DNA from: Bacillota bacterium
Lineage (GTDB): Bacteria; Bacillota; Clostridia; Christensenellales; SZUA-584
Length of the DNA stretch: 8,392 nucleotides
Direction of reading: 5' to 3'
Assembly (NCBI GenBank): GCA_023410595.1
Contig: JAEYPO010000013.1
Span: 1-8,392, forward strand
Made by a program: the position numbers and the translations under genes. The first letter of the stretch is position 1; every line of letters begins with the position of its first letter. The notes beneath the pieces were generated by a model, which did not search any database, was not told the DNA's origin, and saw nothing but the letters and a program-made list of their open reading frames with translations. Shown piece after piece: positions 6,713-8,392 of this stretch.

Positions 6713-6946
6713 TTATCGACCTTGGTCGAAGGGCACTTCCGCAGGAAGTGTATTACCCACTATGACACTTTCAGTTTGCTGAAAGATGTCAAGTGGGCTC
6801 TGCGAGGCTTTGGGGTTTCGGACGCTTTTTGCATCCTCAACCGTTCCCGCGGGCATAGCCCGCGCATTGGAATGTTGGCCTTTGAGCAAACAAAATGCAC
6901 CATCATGGTGCATTGTTGCTATGATAAGCGTCATTTTTTGAACCAT
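6713..6946 (-). CDS. Doubtful 77-residue ORF across the oriT region
   Basis: An open frame from ATG 6946, six bases after the ParR-like stop, to TAA 6715-6713, just before the relaxase ribosome site. It ends with TESVIVGNTLPAEVPFDQGR, a tail I believe recurs in clostridial annotations of relaxase-linked ORFs. The start lies inside a palindrome, there is no good ribosome site, and the whole stretch is built of inverted repeats. The simplest reading is a chance or annotation-only ORF over a conserved oriT. The frame does fit neatly between its neighbours, so coupled translation cannot be excluded. Confidence 0.3.
   Translation of the reverse strand: MVQKMTLIIATMHHDGAFCLLKGQHSNARAMPAGTVEDAKSVRNPKASQSPLDIFQQTESVIVGNTLPAEVPFDQGR
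6716..6790 (-). other. Probable oriT with nick-like sequence and hairpins
   Basis: Immediately upstream of the relaxase lie three dyads: 6716-6729 (TCGACC TT GGTCGA), 6734-6750 (CACTTCC GCA GGAAGTG) and 6764-6790 (GACA-CTTTCAG around TTTG, with one bulge). Between the last two, the - strand reads TAGTGGGTAATACACTT (6762-6746), flanked by the inverted arms AAGTGT and ACACTT (6746-6751 and 6765-6770). This resembles the pMV158 MobV nick region as I remember it, TAGTGTG/TTATACTTT, where the slash is the nick. By analogy, nicking would occur on the - strand sequence after TAGTGGG. Position and resemblance make an oriT likely; the nick itself is inferred. Confidence 0.6.
6820..6836 (-). repeat. 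Short hairpin upstream of oriT
   Basis: On the - strand GGATGC AAAAA GCGTCC forms a 6-bp stem with one U-G pair. It belongs to the structured leader between the ParR-like gene and the relaxase. No U-tract follows, so it is not a terminator. Confidence 0.45.
6848..6864. repeat. GC-rich perfect hairpin CGCGGGC-ATA-GCCCGCG
   Basis: Perfect 7-bp arms of G and C around a 3-base loop. No U-run follows on either strand, so it is not a standard terminator. It may be part of the oriT or a relaxosome structure. Confidence 0.55.
6895..6913. promoter_or_regulatory. Perfect palindrome A, possible protein-binding site
   Basis: ATGCACCAT-C-ATGGTGCAT: 9-bp arms with a single central base. It shares the core ACCATNATGGT with the palindrome at 6937-6957. 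The centres are 43 bp apart, about four helical turns, so a dimeric protein could occupy both on the same face of the DNA. The adjacent ribbon-helix-helix protein is an obvious candidate ligand. Confidence 0.55.
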
Positions 6947-6957
6947 TATGGTTCAAA
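6937..6957. promoter_or_regulatory. Perfect palindrome B, possible protein-binding site
   Basis: TTTGAACCAT-T-ATGGTTCAAA: 10-bp arms with a single central base. It overlaps the stop codon of the ParR-like gene. It shares the ACCATNATGGT core with palindrome A. It could be an operator or centromere-type site; as RNA it could also form a hairpin at the end of the partition cistron. Confidence 0.55.
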
Positions 6958-7246
6958 TATCATCCAGCGCGCATATTAGTGCCTCCGGTAGGTCAGAAAT
7001 GCTATCAGTAGATTGTAATTGGGGTGGAGTTTCTGATTTAACCAAACCAGATAACGAGATACCCTCTAACGCTTTTGATATAGTTTGTCTTATTACCTCT
7101 TCCAAACGGCTCTCCTGTTGCGCTTTAAGAATACAGTCGATCACGAATTCACTTCGTCCTTTATCCGGTTGCGCCGAAAACAGTTTTAACGCTTCCACAT
7201 GGCGCGGGTTGTTCATATCAAACGTCAGATAACGCCTTTCACGCAT
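6953..7246 (-). CDS. ParR-like ribbon-helix-helix DNA-binding protein
   Basis: A 97-residue protein from ATG 7246 (MRERRYLTFDMNNPRHVEAL). The arrangement fits a ribbon-helix-helix fold: a basic strand RRYLTFDMN (4-12), helix A PRHVEALKLFSAQ (14-26), a KGRSE turn and helix B SEFVIDCILKAQQ (32-44). A further helix LEEVIRQTISKALEGI follows, then a low-complexity Ser/Thr/Pro tail. ParR proteins of type II partition systems bind centromere repeats through such a domain and cap ParM filaments through the C-terminus. The start lies 4 bases after the stop of a ParM-derived ORF, the usual parM-parR order, and this supports the call. A longer frame from 7297 would overlap the upstream gene. With its ParM partner truncated, any remaining role would be DNA binding or repression. 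A different RHH regulator is possible. Confidence 0.6.
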   Translation of the reverse strand: MRERRYLTFDMNNPRHVEALKLFSAQPDKGRSEFVIDCILKAQQESRLEEVIRQTISKALEGISLSGLVKSETPPQLQSTDSISDLPEALICALDDI

Positions 7247-7250
7247 GATA

Positions 7251-7793
7251 TTATCCGAGCAACAGCTTGTAGCCTTCGGCGTTGGCAAAACGGTCAAGAA
7301 TAGCGATAGTATTCACATCGCCGGAGTAAAGCCGTTTACCGAATAATTCCGCGCCGCCGCCGGCAAACGTAACAGGTAATTTTAGATCGAGCCCGCGTTC
7401 ACGAAACGCATTGAACAGTTCCTTCAGATAATGGCGCATACGTCGCTCAACGATTATTTGAATTCTGTCCTGATCAACGTGCTGCAAGCGGCCTTGCATC
7501 GCGTCAGTTATAAGCGTATCGGATAGGATTATGTTCTCTTGCTGCAATTCTTCCCGAATCGCATTGAACAGAATAATCGTACCCATACGCAGGCTTGCGC
7601 AGCTTCCGCGGTCAACCTTAAAATCATGCAGCGTAAGGATATGAGCAAAGAATTCTCCACGGACAACCTGATATCCGTCATAGCTAAAAGCATCATCTTG
7701 AAACACTTCTATGTCGGGTACCGGGGCCAGTTCCCCGGAATATTCTTTTATCAGGTTAGCCTGCGGCTTACTGATCAAAATATCGTCATTCAT
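7251..7793 (-). pseudogene. Chimeric ORF: mobile-element protein start fused to ParM C-terminal part
   Basis: An intact 180-codon frame made of two unrelated pieces. Residues 1-51 end with FQDDAFSYDGYQVVRGEFFAH, the N-terminal hallmark (YDGYQVVRGEFFAH) of a family of about 200-residue proteins common on clostridial mobile elements, of unknown function. From about residue 52 (ILTLHDFKVDRGSCASLRMG) the protein matches the later part of ParM/Alp actin-like ATPases, including VTFAGGGAELF (141-151) and FANAEGYKLL (169-178). ParM is normally about 300-330 residues. The N-terminal half with phosphate loop 1 and the second phosphate motif is absent, so ATP-driven filament formation is not expected. 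The junction lies near 7641-7643. An in-frame deletion joining the two genes is the simplest cause. The frame overlaps the upstream remnant by 8 bases. Confidence 0.65.
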
Positions 7794-8274
7794 TATTAGC
7801 CTCCTGTTTCATATCATTTATAATTTGCATTATGTCATTATTGATCTTATCAATACTGGTTACTTGTAAAGGGAGCGATTCACTGTACGGCATACCCTCG
7901 CGCAGGATATCCCAAGTGCCGTCCTGTTCAAATGAGAGCAATTCCCGCGCCTGAGCATGGCTATAATAGTTGCTGCCGAAGCCTCTTACCCAATCTGCAG
8001 GGAAGGCCAGCACATTTTTCTTTAGTCCGGAGGCAAACGGCTCAGCGTCCTCAAACATGTCGGCTGGAATAAATACCTCTGTTTCCCTCATGTCAAATAT
8101 AATTACTGCTTCATCGTCCTTTTGCCTTCGGATACCACGCACACGGTATTTACAGTTCGGTTTCCACCCGAAAATGTGGTACAGTGTTGGCAGGTAAGCC
8201 GCGCCGCTAATATCACGCGGATAATATTGTCCGTCAGCAAACTTGGCCCATTTTACTCCGTTTTTATTATGGCT
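7786..8274 (-). pseudogene. 5'-truncated remnant of a clostridial mobile-element protein
   Basis: An open frame of 162 codons from just after a stop (8277-8275) to TGA at 7786. It contains NGVKWAKFADGQYYPRDI, LPTLYHIFGWKPNCKYRVRG, AVIIFDMRETEVFIP and VLAFPADWVRGFG. This order matches, as I recall it, the C-terminal two thirds of the GYQVVRGEFFAH family (pattern RWC, then LxGWxxxxRYKxxG, then FDLxxxE, then PxDWxxxFG). The N-terminal half is missing and there is no ATG, GTG or TTG in frame before GTG 8142, which lies inside the conserved part. It therefore looks like a truncated gene, cut near 8262. A terminator for - strand transcription sits directly upstream. Its last codons overlap the next ORF (ATGAATGA), as adjacent paralogues of this family may do. 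Confidence 0.6.
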
Positions 8275-8286
8275 TTAGCCAATCGA

Positions 8287-8301
8287 GCACGCAAAACGTG
8301 C
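8287..8301. repeat. Short hairpin GCACG-CAAAA-CGTGC
   Basis: Perfect 5-bp arms around a 5-base loop, just downstream (on the - strand) of the terminator at 8307-8330. It may add to termination or mark the break point of the truncated gene. Confidence 0.4.
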
Positions 8302-8306
8302 GAGAT

Positions 8307-8330
8307 AAAAAACCACCCGCTTTGCGGGTG
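8307..8330 (-). terminator. Rho-independent terminator of an upstream gene outside the window
   Basis: On the - strand CACCCGC-AAA-GCGGGTG is a perfect 7-bp GC-rich stem, followed by one G and TTTTTT (8312-8307). It should stop leftward transcription entering from beyond the right edge. This leaves the truncated gene at 7786-8274 without an obvious promoter unless one lies in 8275-8306. Confidence 0.8.
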
Positions 8331-8392
8331 TGCGATAAAGGTTATACAAAAAATCACCTATCCGATAGTATAGGAATGTTCAAGTCTCTATA

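Noticed and set aside
6641..6979. A 112-codon + strand frame across the oriT
   Set aside because: It runs through hairpins and antisense to the relaxase start, with no ribosome site.
8341..8392. Inverted sequence CTATCCGATAG / CCTAT..ATAGG at the right edge as an attachment site or promoter
   Set aside because: The arms are only 5 bp, no matching copy occurs elsewhere in the window, and no correctly spaced promoter boxes were found.

Overview
The window reads as DNA from a Gram-positive, Clostridia-type (Firmicutes) bacterium. The support is AG-rich Shine-Dalgarno sites, a lipobox lipoprotein, AT-rich membrane genes, and a relaxase, small protein and partition remnant of a kind I associate with clostridial mobilizable plasmids and transposons. 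The species cannot be named. There are two parts, transcribed towards each other.

Left part, about 1-5118, all on the + strand: a compact six-gene operon. A 138-residue secreted protein comes first. After it comes a strong intercistronic hairpin, then a 462-residue lipoprotein, two 280-285-residue membrane proteins, an ABC ATPase with all its motifs, and a 262-residue ABC-2-type permease. All three membrane proteins carry the same kind of charged cytoplasmic loop, so the set looks like one ATPase serving several diverged permease subunits. The layout resembles bacteriocin or secreted-peptide export and self-protection loci, but I recognise no characterised system. This operon is the best candidate for something undescribed.

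Right part, about 5190-8330, all on the - strand: a mobilization and partition module, partly decayed. In transcription order (right to left) it holds: a terminator; the 5'-truncated remnant of a conserved clostridial mobile-element protein; a chimeric ORF joining the start of a second protein of that family (motif YDGYQVVRGEFFAH) to the last third or so of a ParM-type actin; a small ParR-like ribbon-helix-helix protein; a structured stretch with two related palindromes and an oriT-like nick region; a MobV (Pre/Mob) relaxase gene with a near-perfect Shine-Dalgarno but no ATG, GTG or TTG start; a 12-codon mini-ORF; a 58-residue conserved small protein; and a closing terminator.

The ABC operon probably sits as cargo on, or next to, a mobilizable element whose partition genes were damaged by deletion. 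Transfer would need the relaxase to start on ATA or ATT, or help in trans. No rRNA, tRNA, CRISPR array or insertion-sequence transposase was seen.
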